Shown here piece by piece: positions 10,301-18,917 of a stretch of DNA of 64,000 nt. Made by a program: the position numbers and the translations under genes. Under the pieces are notes generated by a model that was given only the letters and a program-made list of their open reading frames with translations, was not told the origin of the DNA and made no database searches. This DNA is from Arcticibacter tournemirensis (lineage in GTDB: Bacteria > Bacteroidota > Bacteroidia > Sphingobacteriales > Sphingobacteriaceae). The DNA is taken from NCBI RefSeq assembly GCF_006716645.1, contig NZ_VFPL01000001.1, positions 3,224,001-3,288,000 on the forward strand. Reading direction: 5' to 3'. The stretch's first letter is position 1. Each line of letters opens with the position of its first letter.

Positions 10301-10772
10301 AGAAAATAAGTCGCCCCGTCATAAAATTCTGGTCTTTTCTCAGTTTGTCTCCATGCTTGATCTCGTAGGGAAGGCATTGAAAAGTCGCAATATCGGGTAT
10401 GCTTACCTAACCGGCAGTACAAGGGATAGGGAGGCTGTGGTGAGCAGCTTTCAGAACGATCCCGGACTGCGGGTGTTCCTTATCAGCCTCAAAGCGGGTG
10501 GTACCGGCCTTAACCTGACAGAAGCCGATTATGTGTATCTCATTGAACCATGGTGGAACCCTGCCGTAGAAAATCAGGCCATTGATCGATCGCACCGCAT
10601 CGGACAAGATAAAAATGTGGTGGCGGTACGAATGATCTGCCCGGGCACGGTAGAAGAGAAGATGATGACTATGCAGGAGTCAAAAAGAGAGCTTGTTCAA
10701 AATCTTATTAAAACAGACACTTCCTTCCTGAACTCTTTGTCGAAAGCAGACTTGCTTAAGTTGTTGGAGTAG
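7380..10772 (+). CDS. SNF2-family DEAD/DEAH-like helicase with SWIM-type zinc motif
   Basis: A 1130-residue ATPase of the SNF2/RapA-like type. A SWIM-like zinc motif (CxC then CxH: SCNCPENNKNLCEH) is at about residues 86-104. A long middle domain follows, and the two RecA-like lobes occupy the last 460 residues: motif I DMGLGKS near residue 700, motif II DESQ near 793, GTPVENN, and in the second lobe GGTGLNL, EPWWNP and DRSHRIGQ. These proteins use ATP to move along or remodel DNA-protein complexes; the specific role of the bacterial SWIM-containing branch is not established. The start is GTG at 7380 because an in-frame TAA lies three codons upstream. Its end overlaps the convergent DUF4199 gene by 17 bases. 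Confidence 0.92.
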   Translation: MINTSGKQEEPSGNHRFTLRNTSISDITEGLLLRHMNAGNTYDSRAYQNVNPKILELNLGVFTNQFTTLAFPDVTVVRQGNDLFLSCNCPENNKNLCEHEALVMTALIRRDELRVFFDEKLRHEKLREVAVDYGLENEPDLDNFFELEYIHKKLIIKSRLPSLFAATKENFAAFNDLLKNGDQNIADAAARTTDQPVFVVLRQHKYYQYLFVDLYRSEVSLEGRIKNPLTAVSPLDLMWRSEDPDHLKFFTAVSKFQNQTSTARTHSDLVALRAIVKNPLDYAFYYHDKDVSEKVTARSLVPVKIKLLTNDPELKVNPQGAFYELSGSIKIEGRICDLESLDLRFNYFLAAEQTLYLAGNLQALGIIDLLKKKNGRLLIHGSKYREFKTKLLTKIEDKVGIDYTHIKPATPLQLNQQGFNNPKEKVIYLSDFGQDVMIIPVVRYGEEEVPIRSKRQVYGTDKQGREFLVKRDGEEEDAFTALLLKQHPYFEEQLENDLYYFYLHKKRFLDEEWFLNAFDEWRKYNITILGFNELEGNKLNPHKVKISIKVLSGINWFNAIVNVKYGKKRLGLKQLQKAVRNKNKYVQLDDGTTGILPEEWMEKFAAYFNSAEIAGDDTLIIPKVNFSAVDQLYDAEMLDDEVKEELNFYRKRLSDFESVKNVKIPAELEGTLRSYQREGLNWLNFLDDLGFGGCLADDMGLGKSVQIIAFILSQREKTKHNVNLIVVPASLIFNWQAEVSKFAPSVKIHTIYGADRIKNTHDFDPYEIVLTSYGTLLSDIRFLKDYTFNYIFLDESQNIKNPESQRYKAVRLLKSRNKIVITGTPVENNTFDLYGQLSFACPGLLGSKQYFKDIYSSPVDKFKSYRRTTELQNKIKPFILRRTKQQVASELPDKTEMVLYCEMKPEQRKIYDAYEKEFREYISAATDDELAKSPMNVLKGLTRLRQICNSPLLLKEEKLKGEESVKIEMLTEQIENKSPRHKILVFSQFVSMLDLVGKALKSRNIGYAYLTGSTRDREAVVSSFQNDPGLRVFLISLKAGGTGLNLTEADYVYLIEPWWNPAVENQAIDRSHRIGQDKNVVAVRMICPGTVEEKMMTMQESKRELVQNLIKTDTSFLNSLSKADLLKLLE

Positions 10773-11295
10773 GAAGCACTTTTGATTTCCGCTTCAAAAT
10801 CAACGCGCTTATAAGGGAAACAACTATTCCGATTGGGAGAATTTCAGAATAAGTGATCAGCACGAGGAATAATGGATTTTTATACATCTCTTTAAAACGT
10901 GCCATTTCCATTGTCTTTTTTGAGATATCCAAACTACTTGCTCCACTTTCACGAGCCTCTCTAAGAACATGTCCGGTATACTTGTCCATAAAATCGGGGA
11001 TGAACAGATAATATTCAATCAGCCAGACAACCACATAAATCGTAGACGCAATAAAAGCGATACAGAGACCTGTCTTAAATGCCCTTCCAAATGATATAAA
11101 TCCGCCGGAATGTTTATCCCTTAGGTTTTTAACACCAACGAAAACAAGCGAGAAGGCAAGGATCATGGAAGCGTATCCCATGACCATATTGCTTGTGTAA
11201 TCCGGATTGTTATAACAGATCGTTGTGATGCATACCATCAGCCCAGCGACGATCAAACCAGAAATCATTCCAAATACAATGATATTTTTTTTCAT
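10756..11295 (-). CDS. DUF4199 domain membrane protein
   Basis: A 179-residue integral membrane protein with four hydrophobic segments (about residues 5-25, 38-58, 74-94 and 145-166) and a soluble loop between the third and fourth. The pattern, including the GGFISFGRAFKTG segment before helix three, is that of DUF4199, a family common in Bacteroidota with no assigned function. It lies 110 bases downstream of the membrane-anchored LuxR-type regulator on the same strand, a pairing I recall from other Bacteroidota, so the two may act together. The 3' end overlaps the helicase gene by 17 bases. Confidence 0.88.
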   Translation of the reverse strand: MKKNIIVFGMISGLIVAGLMVCITTICYNNPDYTSNMVMGYASMILAFSLVFVGVKNLRDKHSGGFISFGRAFKTGLCIAFIASTIYVVVWLIEYYLFIPDFMDKYTGHVLREARESGASSLDISKKTMEMARFKEMYKNPLFLVLITYSEILPIGIVVSLISALILKRKSKVLPTPTT

Positions 11296-11405
11296 ATTCC
11301 TTTATTGATTTATGATTCAAATGTGAGGCGTTCAAGCAACTTTCGCTTCATACTTTCGGGTGATTTTTAAAAGAATACATAATTTCAACTGAAGAATGAG
11401 ACCTC

Positions 11406-11879
11406 TCAGGGGATAATTCCCAGTTTTTTGGCTTTATCTACTGCCTGAGTACGTCGTTCTGCTTCCAATTTTTCAAAGAGCCGCGACGAGTGAGTCTTGA
11501 TTGTATTTACCGAAACAAATAAGCTCTCCGCGATTTGCCGGTTGCTTAGCCCCCTTGACATCAACACCAATACCTCCAATTCGCGTTTACTAAGGCCTAG
11601 TTTGGCAAGTTCTTCTTCGTTTATTACAAAAGGAGCGAGAGCAGGTTTATAGATTTCTTTTTCTGTTATATGGGTCCTTTTTTTCTGACCCGTTAGTTTT
11701 AAGGCGACCCACATTCCAAGGCCAGTAAAAACTATCGCAATAGCGCCAATATATAATTCCAAAGCATGATCAACGATAACAAACTGCCATTCAAGCCACT
11801 TCATTAAAAACAATAAAGACGCTAATGAAAAGCCGTATATAATGACACGTTTGTTCCGGAGCAAGAAATTTGGAACCAT
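11406..11879 (-). CDS. Membrane-anchored LuxR-type transcription regulator
   Basis: A 157-residue protein with two N-terminal hydrophobic segments (about residues 12-27 and 39-61) and a C-terminal LuxR/GerE helix-turn-helix from about residue 92 (LSKRELEVLVLMSRGLSNRQ, then VSVNTIKTHSSRLFEKL). There is no receiver domain. The layout implies a DNA-binding domain tethered to the inner membrane, with the signal sensed in or at the membrane. The neighbouring DUF4199 protein is a likely partner. A -7 box lies 21 bases before the ATG. Confidence 0.9.
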   Translation of the reverse strand: MVPNFLLRNKRVIIYGFSLASLLFLMKWLEWQFVIVDHALELYIGAIAIVFTGLGMWVALKLTGQKKRTHITEKEIYKPALAPFVINEEELAKLGLSKRELEVLVLMSRGLSNRQIAESLFVSVNTIKTHSSRLFEKLEAERRTQAVDKAKKLGIIP

Positions 11880-11899
11880 AATATTTGTTATGCTTTAAT

Positions 11900-11907
11900 C
11901 AAAAATA
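11900..11907 (-). promoter_or_regulatory. -7 box (TATTTTTG) of the LuxR-type gene
   Basis: On the minus strand this reads TATTTTTG, a full match to the Bacteroidota -7 consensus TAnnTTTG, 21 bases before the start codon. I could not identify a matching -33 TTG at the expected distance. Confidence 0.5.
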
Positions 11908-12058
11908 AAATATTTAGAGGTTTCCTGATCATTGGTCTGAAAATTCTTGTTCGACGGATACACCACAGAGTTTGACAATCGAATATTCTCGTTATTGAGT
12001 GTTGTATGTATCTTAGCCGCCTTGTAATTTACTGTCTATAATTTCATTCTAAATATTA

Positions 12059-13267
12059 ATGAAGGCTCTGTTGCATTTATATCTCAATTCGTATCGCGGA
12101 CTTACAAAACCAGCATGGATGCTCGCGCTCATTATGCTGATCAATCGCAGCGGAGCGATGGTCATTCCGTTTCTTGGGATTTATATGACACAATCCCTGC
12201 ATTTTAACATTAAAGACACAGGTACTGTATTAAGCTGTTTCGGAGTGGGGGCGGTTTTGGGATCCTGGCTGGGAGGATGGCTCAGTGATAAAGTTGGACA
12301 TTTTACTATTCAGCTCAGTTGTCTTCTGTTATGTATCCCTGTTTTTTGTATCCTTTCTGAGCTCACTAATCCTCTGTCATTATCAGTGGGCGTTTTTACT
12401 TTAAGCCTGATAACCGAGACATTCCGTCCGGCAAACTCTGTTTCTATTGCCTCCTATTCTAGTCCCGAAAGCATTACCAAAGCTTTTTCGCTGAACAGGA
12501 TGGCGATGAACTTAGGTTTTTCGATAGGACCGGCTTTAGGAGGGTTTCTTGCTGCATTCTCATATCATTGGTTGTTTTATGGAAATGCTATAACCTCCGG
12601 CGCAGCCGGGTTTGCGTTTTACATGTTTTTTAGAAAGCGAAGGGGGAATACGGACAAAAAGAACGTTCCCAAAAAGACAGATGCTGATGTATCTATACGA
12701 TCCATTTCCCCCTGGCGTGATGGTAAATTTCTGGTATTTACTATCTTATGTTGTTTCTATAGCATTTGTTTTTTTCAGTTGCTCAATACTCTTCCATTGT
12801 TTTACAGGGAAGCTCACCACTTAAGTGAATGGGATATAGGTTTGATATTGGCTTATAGCGGGTTAGTGGTATTTTCGCTGGAGATGCCCCTTGTTCATAT
12901 AGCGGCCAAAAGACTGAGTACTTCTGCTTCTATTATACTTGGAACCGTGTTGTGCGGAGCTTCGTTTTCCATTCTGACGTTTCCGGGACACTTACCGTTA
13001 TTGTACTTTTCAATGTTTTTACTTTGCCTCTCAGAAATACTGGCTATGCCTTTTATGGCTACAGTAACGATGAAGAGGGCTTCTGAAGGAAGACAGGGAG
13101 CCTATATGGGAATGAACTCGCTTTCTTTCTCTGCGGCACATATCCTTTCTCCTTTTCTCGGAACACGTATAGCCGACCACTTTGGATTTAACATTCTCTG
13201 GATCTCGACAGGAATACTTACAATCATCACTGCTCTCGGCTTTTGGATGATAGTGAAAAAATTATAA
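12059..13267 (+). CDS. Major facilitator superfamily transporter
   Basis: A 402-residue protein with about twelve hydrophobic segments, the usual size for a drug-efflux type MFS permease. The loop after helix two carries the family signature (GSWLGGWLSDKVGH, matching GxLaDrxGrr). The central loop between helices six and seven is Lys/Arg-rich (RKRRGNTDKKNVPKK). It should export a small molecule by proton antiport in the inner membrane; substrate unknown. It is divergent from the LuxR-type gene and ends in a hairpin terminator. The ATG at 12059 leaves a normal cytoplasmic N-terminus. Confidence 0.88.
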   Translation: MKALLHLYLNSYRGLTKPAWMLALIMLINRSGAMVIPFLGIYMTQSLHFNIKDTGTVLSCFGVGAVLGSWLGGWLSDKVGHFTIQLSCLLLCIPVFCILSELTNPLSLSVGVFTLSLITETFRPANSVSIASYSSPESITKAFSLNRMAMNLGFSIGPALGGFLAAFSYHWLFYGNAITSGAAGFAFYMFFRKRRGNTDKKNVPKKTDADVSIRSISPWRDGKFLVFTILCCFYSICFFQLLNTLPLFYREAHHLSEWDIGLILAYSGLVVFSLEMPLVHIAAKRLSTSASIILGTVLCGASFSILTFPGHLPLLYFSMFLLCLSEILAMPFMATVTMKRASEGRQGAYMGMNSLSFSAAHILSPFLGTRIADHFGFNILWISTGILTIITALGFWMIVKKL

Positions 13268-13280
13268 CACTAGTATGTAA

Positions 13281-13316
13281 AAGAAGCAGGGAGTTTATTC
13301 CTCTGCTTCTTTCTTT
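13281..13316 (+). terminator. Hairpin terminator after the MFS gene
   Basis: AAGAAGCAG (13281-13289) pairs exactly with CTGCTTCTT (13303-13311), with one wobble and one further pair inside, and TTCTTTTCC follows. The distance to the transporter stop codon is 13 bases. It also overlaps the last codons of the small acidic gene on the other strand. Confidence 0.6.
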
Positions 13317-13447
13317 TCCTCCAGTTGTTCCTTATCCGGAACCGGTTCTATGTTATCATTATCCGAGGTTACTGTTTCGATATCATTTCCCGGATGTTTA
13401 GTGGTGTTTTGATTGTTTTCGTTCTTGTCTTCTTTCGGATCTGCCAT
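13295..13447 (-). CDS. Small acidic hydrophilic protein (50 residues)
   Basis: The frame begins MADPKEDKNENNQN and ends KKEAEE. About half the residues are Asp, Glu, Lys or Asn, with no hydrophobic core, so the product should be disordered. It lies 52 bases upstream of nothing on its own strand other than its ATG leader and converges on the MFS transporter. Short Bacteroidota proteins of this composition are often annotated as hypothetical. No function can be proposed; the composition is not that of random translated DNA, which supports a real gene. Confidence 0.55.
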   Translation of the reverse strand: MADPKEDKNENNQNTTKHPGNDIETVTSDNDNIEPVPDKEQLEEKKEAEE

Positions 13448-13499
13448 ATTTATTGATTTTACTTATAAGTAAGGGCATACAAGCAAAATTGTTTGGCCG

Positions 13500-16400
13500 C
13501 TATCTGAAATTTCTCCCTTTATAAAAGACTTCTCTGCTATCCAAAACCGGAGCAGTCGTTTCATCTCCATTGGCCAGCGTCAGCAGGGGCAGGGTATCTT
13601 CATTTGTCCGGGTTAAGCCCCGTAAAAGACTGTTCAGATTGAAACAACGACTGGACACCACATGAATCACTTCACCTTCAACCTGCAATTTACCTTCAAC
13701 CATCAGGAGCCGGGACTGTATTATTTCTTTCCGGTATTTATCAAAAAGCTTCTCCCATACCACAATATTGGCATTGCCGGTTTCATCCTCGAGGGTCATA
13801 AATAATATCCCTTTAGCTGTTCCGGGCCGTTGCCTTACAGTGATCAATCCCGCTACTCTTACCCGTTCACCATCCTTTAGTGTTTTTAAGTCAGCAATCC
13901 GTTTGTTGTGGAGCAGGTCGAGCTTTTCGCGAACCAGGGCGACCGGGTGATTCTTTAGTGATAAACCCGTTGCAGCGTAATCCTGCACTACATGCTCGCT
14001 TTCACTCATTAAGGGCAATTCTATCTGCAGCTCTTTTACGCTTTCTGATGGCTGGCCTTCAAAGAGCGCAACAGGACGGTCTCCAAGAGCCGATACCTCC
14101 CATAAAGCTTTGCGGCGGTCTGAGCCTAAGGAGCGGAAAGCATCCGCATCCGCCAGTTTTTCAAGTGCAGCTTCAGGTACGCCAGCCGCGCGAAGCTGAT
14201 CAACATGAGAATAAAAGGGTTTCCGGTCATTTGTCAAAAGCAGCATATCCTCCTCCCTCAAACCCTTCACCTGCCTGAAACCTAATCTTACTGCATAATG
14301 ATCACCTTCTTTTTCTTCCAGGGTATTATCCCAGTAAGAATAGTTCACGTCTACTGGCAATACTTTAACCTGATGATCCCGGGCGTCCCTTACAATTTGT
14401 GCGGGTTGGTAAAAGCCCATGGGCTGACTGTTTAGTAGTGCTGCGCAGAAAACGTCGGGATAATAATATTTCAGCCAGGAAGATATATAAACCAGCAGAG
14501 CAAATGAGGCTGCATGACTTTCAGGGAAACCATATCCTTCAAAACCCTGCAATTGCTTGAAAACTCGTCTTGAAAAGTCTTCTTCATAACCCCTGGCCAC
14601 CATACCATCCACTAGTTTTTTCTCATAGAGATATAATTTGCCATTCGCTTTAAAGGTAGCCATGCTTCTGCGAAGTTCATCCGCCTCGCCAGGGGTAAAG
14701 CCAGCCGCCACAATGGCGATTTCCATCGCCTGCTCCTGGAATAAAGGAACCCCGAGGGTGCGGCCTAATATCTCTTTCAGTTCTGCAGAAGGATAAACAA
14801 CGGCTTCCTCTTCGTTGCGACGCCTTAGGTAAGGGTGAACCATATCTCCCTGTATGGGGCCTGGTCGTACAATTGCCACTTCAATCACCAGATCATAAAA
14901 GCACTTAGGCTTCAGGCGTGGCAGCATCGACATCTGTGCACGGCTTTCGATCTGGAACACCCCAATGGTATCTGCATGGCTGATCATTTCATACACTTTA
15001 GCATCGTCTTGTGGTATATTTGCCAGCGTTAATTCCCTGCCATAGTGTTTTAATACCATATCGAAGGCTTTGCGGATCATGGTTAGCATACCAAGACCTA
15101 ATACATCCACTTTCAGGATGCCGAGTGCTTCCAGATCATCTTTGTTCCATTCCAGTTGTGTGCGGTTTTCCATACGGGCATTCATCACCGGACACAAGTC
15201 AGACAGCTTGTTATCGGTAATAACAAACCCGCCGGTATGCTGGCCCAACTGCCTCGGAAACCCCATCAGCAGCGTGGTAAGTTCGAGGACCTTTCGGATA
15301 AGAGGGTCGTGCGGGTTCAGTCCCTGCTCCCTCAAGCGTTTTTCATCAAATCCCTCTTCACTGAAATCCCAAATGGTCGCCCCGATGCGTTTAATGGTAT
15401 CTTCCGATAGTCCCATTACTTTACCTACATCGCGGATAGCGCCCCTGTGGCGTTCTTGCGTGACCGTAGCAACGATGGCAGCATGGTCGCGGCCATAATC
15501 TTCATAGATATACTGAATGATCTCCTCGCGGCGCTCATGTTCAAAGTCGACATCAATATCCGGCCATTCTTCGCGCGCATCAGACATAAAGCGGGAAAAT
15601 AATAATCTTGACTTCATGGGATCTACTGCCGTAATGGAAAGGCAATAACAAACCGTTGAATTAGCAGCAGAACCGCGTCCCTGATGCAGGATCCCCAGTT
15701 CTTCTGCCTTTTGAGTATACTTATACACCCGAAGGAAATAGGGGGCGAGCTTCCGTCGTTCAATAAAAGCCAGCTCAAAATCAATCTGTTTTCTGATCTT
15801 GTCAGGAACAATCGCTCCATATCGTTCATGTGCGCCCTCCCAGGTATATTTAGTTAAGCGCTCCTGAGGTGTGAGGCCGTTAATAACCGCTTCTTCAGGT
15901 TCGATATATTTAAGAGCATCAAGTGAAAAAGTACAGGCATCCGCTATTTCCCGAGCATTATCTATCGCTTGAGGATATTGCCTGAACAAGCGGTGTATTT
16001 CATCAATTGGTTTCATATAGCGTTCTGCGTTAGCATGAAGCCTGAAACCAGCCGAATGAATGGTGCATTTTTCGCGAATGCATGTTAATATATCCTGCAA
16101 TTCACGTCGCTCATTATCGTGGTAATGTATGTCTCCTAGGGCCACCAGGGGGATTCCAAGATGCGAGAGACGGTATAATCTTTTCGCATCATCACCACTA
16201 TAGGACCGTGTTGCCGCCATATAAACATCCTTGCCGAATACGGCACGATACTCTGCTACTGCACTTTTGAAATCTTCATCATAATCAAAGCCTTCGTTCA
16301 ACGTTTCAGGAGGGATAATAATGAATTTAATTCCTTCACGGCGTTCATAGACATCCTGCTTATATAAATGACATTTACCTTTCTCTGTCCTTAGGTTTCC

Positions 16401-16682
16401 CGTGCTTAACAAAGCCGAAAGCCGGCCATAAGCTTCCAGGTCTGTAGGGTAAGCTAATAAACCGGGGCCATCCTGCAGATCCAGTCTGCAAGCAGGAATA
16501 AATTTAATCCCCAGCTTCTTAGCGATGATATGCGCCCGTACTATGCCAGCAAGGCTGTTGCGGTCTGTAATAGCCAGAGCTGTATAGCCGTAAGCAGCAG
16601 CCTGCTCCACCAGTTCTTCAGGATGTGAACCTCCGCGAAGGAAGCTGAAGTTGCTCGTTATTTGCAGTTCGGCGTATTTCAT
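13500..16682 (-). CDS. dnaE2: Error-prone DNA polymerase DnaE2 (ImuC)
   Basis: A 1060-residue family C DNA polymerase of the DnaE2 type, which copies damaged DNA with ImuB and ImuA. The N-terminal PHP domain begins TSNFSFLRGGSHPEEL; the palm has the catalytic Asp pair in PDIDVDFEH near residue 375 and a third Asp in LKVDVLGLGML; the C-terminus has an OB-fold (RVRVAGLITVRQRPG, then FMTLEDETG). The frame is open for 81 further codons upstream, but those overlap imuB and show no PHP similarity. The family start MKYAELQ lies at 16682, with another ATG at 16685 just one base after the imuB stop, so translation is probably coupled. Confidence 0.95.
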   Translation of the reverse strand: MKYAELQITSNFSFLRGGSHPEELVEQAAAYGYTALAITDRNSLAGIVRAHIIAKKLGIKFIPACRLDLQDGPGLLAYPTDLEAYGRLSALLSTGNLRTEKGKCHLYKQDVYERREGIKFIIIPPETLNEGFDYDEDFKSAVAEYRAVFGKDVYMAATRSYSGDDAKRLYRLSHLGIPLVALGDIHYHDNERRELQDILTCIREKCTIHSAGFRLHANAERYMKPIDEIHRLFRQYPQAIDNAREIADACTFSLDALKYIEPEEAVINGLTPQERLTKYTWEGAHERYGAIVPDKIRKQIDFELAFIERRKLAPYFLRVYKYTQKAEELGILHQGRGSAANSTVCYCLSITAVDPMKSRLLFSRFMSDAREEWPDIDVDFEHERREEIIQYIYEDYGRDHAAIVATVTQERHRGAIRDVGKVMGLSEDTIKRIGATIWDFSEEGFDEKRLREQGLNPHDPLIRKVLELTTLLMGFPRQLGQHTGGFVITDNKLSDLCPVMNARMENRTQLEWNKDDLEALGILKVDVLGLGMLTMIRKAFDMVLKHYGRELTLANIPQDDAKVYEMISHADTIGVFQIESRAQMSMLPRLKPKCFYDLVIEVAIVRPGPIQGDMVHPYLRRRNEEEAVVYPSAELKEILGRTLGVPLFQEQAMEIAIVAAGFTPGEADELRRSMATFKANGKLYLYEKKLVDGMVARGYEEDFSRRVFKQLQGFEGYGFPESHAASFALLVYISSWLKYYYPDVFCAALLNSQPMGFYQPAQIVRDARDHQVKVLPVDVNYSYWDNTLEEKEGDHYAVRLGFRQVKGLREEDMLLLTNDRKPFYSHVDQLRAAGVPEAALEKLADADAFRSLGSDRRKALWEVSALGDRPVALFEGQPSESVKELQIELPLMSESEHVVQDYAATGLSLKNHPVALVREKLDLLHNKRIADLKTLKDGERVRVAGLITVRQRPGTAKGILFMTLEDETGNANIVVWEKLFDKYRKEIIQSRLLMVEGKLQVEGEVIHVVSSRCFNLNSLLRGLTRTNEDTLPLLTLANGDETTAPVLDSREVFYKGRNFR

Positions 16683-16686
16683 CATT

Positions 16687-18189
16687 TCAAGCAAAAAATC
16701 CATGTAAATACCACTGTGGGGCAGCATCATAATGTCCTGAGCGGAAGAGCCAGTAACGGTTCCCATCTGAATCTTCAACAACGTAATAATCCCGGTGTTC
16801 ACCTTTCTCCAGCCACCATTCGCGTTCAATGCGCTCAGGTCCGTCTGCCTTCTCCACTGCATGCCGCCTGCCTTTATAGGTAAATACTTTTGGCGGATAA
16901 TCGGGCAGGAGCGCCATGACTTCAACCTGTTCAGGTTTCGGAAGTAAACGGATAGGGCGAAGCCTGTCTGTACGCCACGCAGTTACCGGTATTTCGGATA
17001 AGGATGCCGCCTCTTTTACCGATCGTTCTGGCCAGTAATGTTCCACTGGCAGGTATCGGTGAATCCTGTTTGCACCCACTTTACCCGCAAGCCTGTCGAG
17101 CAGCTCCGCTAAAGCAGAGTCCTGTAAACCGGGGTTTCCGGCCCATAACTTTTCCTGCAACACATCAATATCATCTACTTTAGTTGCCTCCAGCAGAAAA
17201 AGTTCAATTCCAAGGCCTGGCTCGATCTTGCTGACCTGTAATTCGAGCAATTTGAATATATGAGATATGCTATGCGAGCCCCGGTTCGTACTGATACCCG
17301 TATGCACCATTTTACCATCCACACGATAACATTTGAGTACAGCTTTACGAATTCCCTTTCCCTCAGCTTTGAGCCGTAAACATAATCCTTCTAATAAACG
17401 CTGTATAGCGATTTCAATTCCTCTGGCGGTCTTTATAGGCTCTAAACAGGGAAGTCGTTCTACATAAGGTACCGGAGGGACTAAAGGTATAATCTCTTCA
17501 TTCTCCTGGTCCAAAGCCTGGGCCAGTCTCAGTAAAAATGCTTCGCCAAAGCGCCTTCGTAACACCGAACGCGGTATCTGCATAAAACTTCTAATGGTGC
17601 TGAACCCTAATTTTTGCAGCTTCTCCAATACAGGGGCTTCCAGCCGCAGCGCAGCAGGAGGGAGGTTCATCAGGGTTTGTGCCTGCCTGCCGCTTTCAAT
17701 TATCGGTGTTATTTTACCAAAGCGGGCAACTGCCCATGCCGCTCCAATGGTATCAGCTATGGCAGCGCGGGTATCATAACCTGATGCACGCAATTTGTTA
17801 ACGATGTTTTTAAGATAGCCCCTTTCGCCTCCCCATAGATGTGCACAACCCGAAATATCCAGGATCAGACCATCCGGCAGGTTAACAGCTACAACCGGAG
17901 TATAGCGAATACACCACAATCCCAATTGACGTAAAAGCCGTGCTTCCTTTCCCGGAATGTAATTCAGTATCTGCAAATTAGTGGTAATGGCTTTAGCATC
18001 TGCTGCCGCCATTCCAGAATAGACACCCTGCGACTCCGCAACCGGATTAGCAGCAGTGATGATCATGCGATTTCGCTCAGGAGCGACAAAAACAAAGGGT
18101 ATTTGTCGTAATTCCGGCTTTCGAAGGCTCAGCCAGTCTGTCGTCAGGTTACGAAACCATATAGCCATAAAGCGTTTCTGCATACTCAA
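16687..18189 (-). CDS. imuB: ImuB, inactive Y-family polymerase-like protein
   Basis: A 500-residue Y-family polymerase relative that acts as the scaffold of the ImuABC mutasome. The N-terminus (FMAIWFRNLTTDWL) is where active Y-family enzymes have a metal-binding Asp; here the position is occupied by Phe-Arg, as in ImuB. The palm-like LILDISGCAHLWGGE and the helix-hairpin-helix region (LEKLQKLGFSTIRSF, then RRRFGEAFLLRL) are present. ImuB normally recruits DnaE2 to the sliding clamp. It overlaps imuA by four bases (ATGA) and is followed after one base by dnaE2. Confidence 0.93.
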   Translation of the reverse strand: MSMQKRFMAIWFRNLTTDWLSLRKPELRQIPFVFVAPERNRMIITAANPVAESQGVYSGMAAADAKAITTNLQILNYIPGKEARLLRQLGLWCIRYTPVVAVNLPDGLILDISGCAHLWGGERGYLKNIVNKLRASGYDTRAAIADTIGAAWAVARFGKITPIIESGRQAQTLMNLPPAALRLEAPVLEKLQKLGFSTIRSFMQIPRSVLRRRFGEAFLLRLAQALDQENEEIIPLVPPVPYVERLPCLEPIKTARGIEIAIQRLLEGLCLRLKAEGKGIRKAVLKCYRVDGKMVHTGISTNRGSHSISHIFKLLELQVSKIEPGLGIELFLLEATKVDDIDVLQEKLWAGNPGLQDSALAELLDRLAGKVGANRIHRYLPVEHYWPERSVKEAASLSEIPVTAWRTDRLRPIRLLPKPEQVEVMALLPDYPPKVFTYKGRRHAVEKADGPERIEREWWLEKGEHRDYYVVEDSDGNRYWLFRSGHYDAAPQWYLHGFFA

Positions 18190-18917
18190 CCCACCATCAG
18201 TTTTTGCGGTTCAACCATTCGCATGTTTATATGCCTGAATTTGCCATCAGACCATTCCATGATCCAGCTTCCAGGCTTTCCATTCCGTACCCTGAGCAAC
18301 TCTACCTGCCATCGCGGAAAGCCGAGACCCGGCAATCCGTCTACAGGTTCACTGGGTAACGACTTAATCTTCCATCTGGCAGCACAAGCCGTCGAACCCA
18401 TTTTGTCCGTTTGATTACGAATAACAAAGCCGGTTACATGACTGTGCTCAACAGCCAGTTGCAACCGACGCGACTGTTTAAAGTCAATATCCTTCAACTC
18501 GCCTGCAACAGCAGCCAATCCCGGGCATTTAAGTGCTTCCTCCATTACCCATAACACCTCTTTATCTTTCGAAAGGCGTATAAATATTACTCTGTCTGGT
18601 TCAACTCCAAAAGCTTTCAAGGCAGGGGGAAACAAGTCTTGCGAAAGTCCGGCCCATAAACACACACCACCATTCTGCATCAGTACTGACATTAATCCGG
18701 TAACAAAGCCCGCGCTGGCGGCAGATTGTTCTGTATTCGAGCATACCAGTTCGTGTACCGAACCCAATGGAAAAACACCATTGGGAAAGGCTGATTCTAC
18801 AGCACCCAGTCCGACCAGTTCCTGCGTACCTGCAGGTGGCGATTTATAGCCTTCCCATTGCAGAATGTTCTTTTGCAACCGGCTTATGAGTTCTTTTCTA
18901 TCAGATGCAGTTGTCAT
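18186..18917 (-). CDS. imuA: ImuA-like RecA-related accessory protein
   Basis: A 243-residue protein in the first position of the imuA-imuB-dnaE2 cassette. It has the ImuA/SulA-like layout: a short N-terminal helix, a FPLGSVHELV motif at about residues 49-58 and a RecA-like core with CLWAGLSQDLFPPAL and the VIFIRLSKDKEVLWVMEEAL segment. There is no complete Walker A motif, in line with ImuA. In known systems ImuA is needed for damage-induced mutagenesis and binds ImuB. A -7 box lies just upstream. No lexA gene is in the cassette. Confidence 0.85.
   Translation of the reverse strand: MTTASDRKELISRLQKNILQWEGYKSPPAGTQELVGLGAVESAFPNGVFPLGSVHELVCSNTEQSAASAGFVTGLMSVLMQNGGVCLWAGLSQDLFPPALKAFGVEPDRVIFIRLSKDKEVLWVMEEALKCPGLAAVAGELKDIDFKQSRRLQLAVEHSHVTGFVIRNQTDKMGSTACAARWKIKSLPSEPVDGLPGLGFPRWQVELLRVRNGKPGSWIMEWSDGKFRHINMRMVEPQKLMVG

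Noticed and set aside
16683-16925. N-terminal extension of DnaE2
   Set aside because: It overlaps imuB in another frame and has no PHP-domain similarity; the family start is at 16682.
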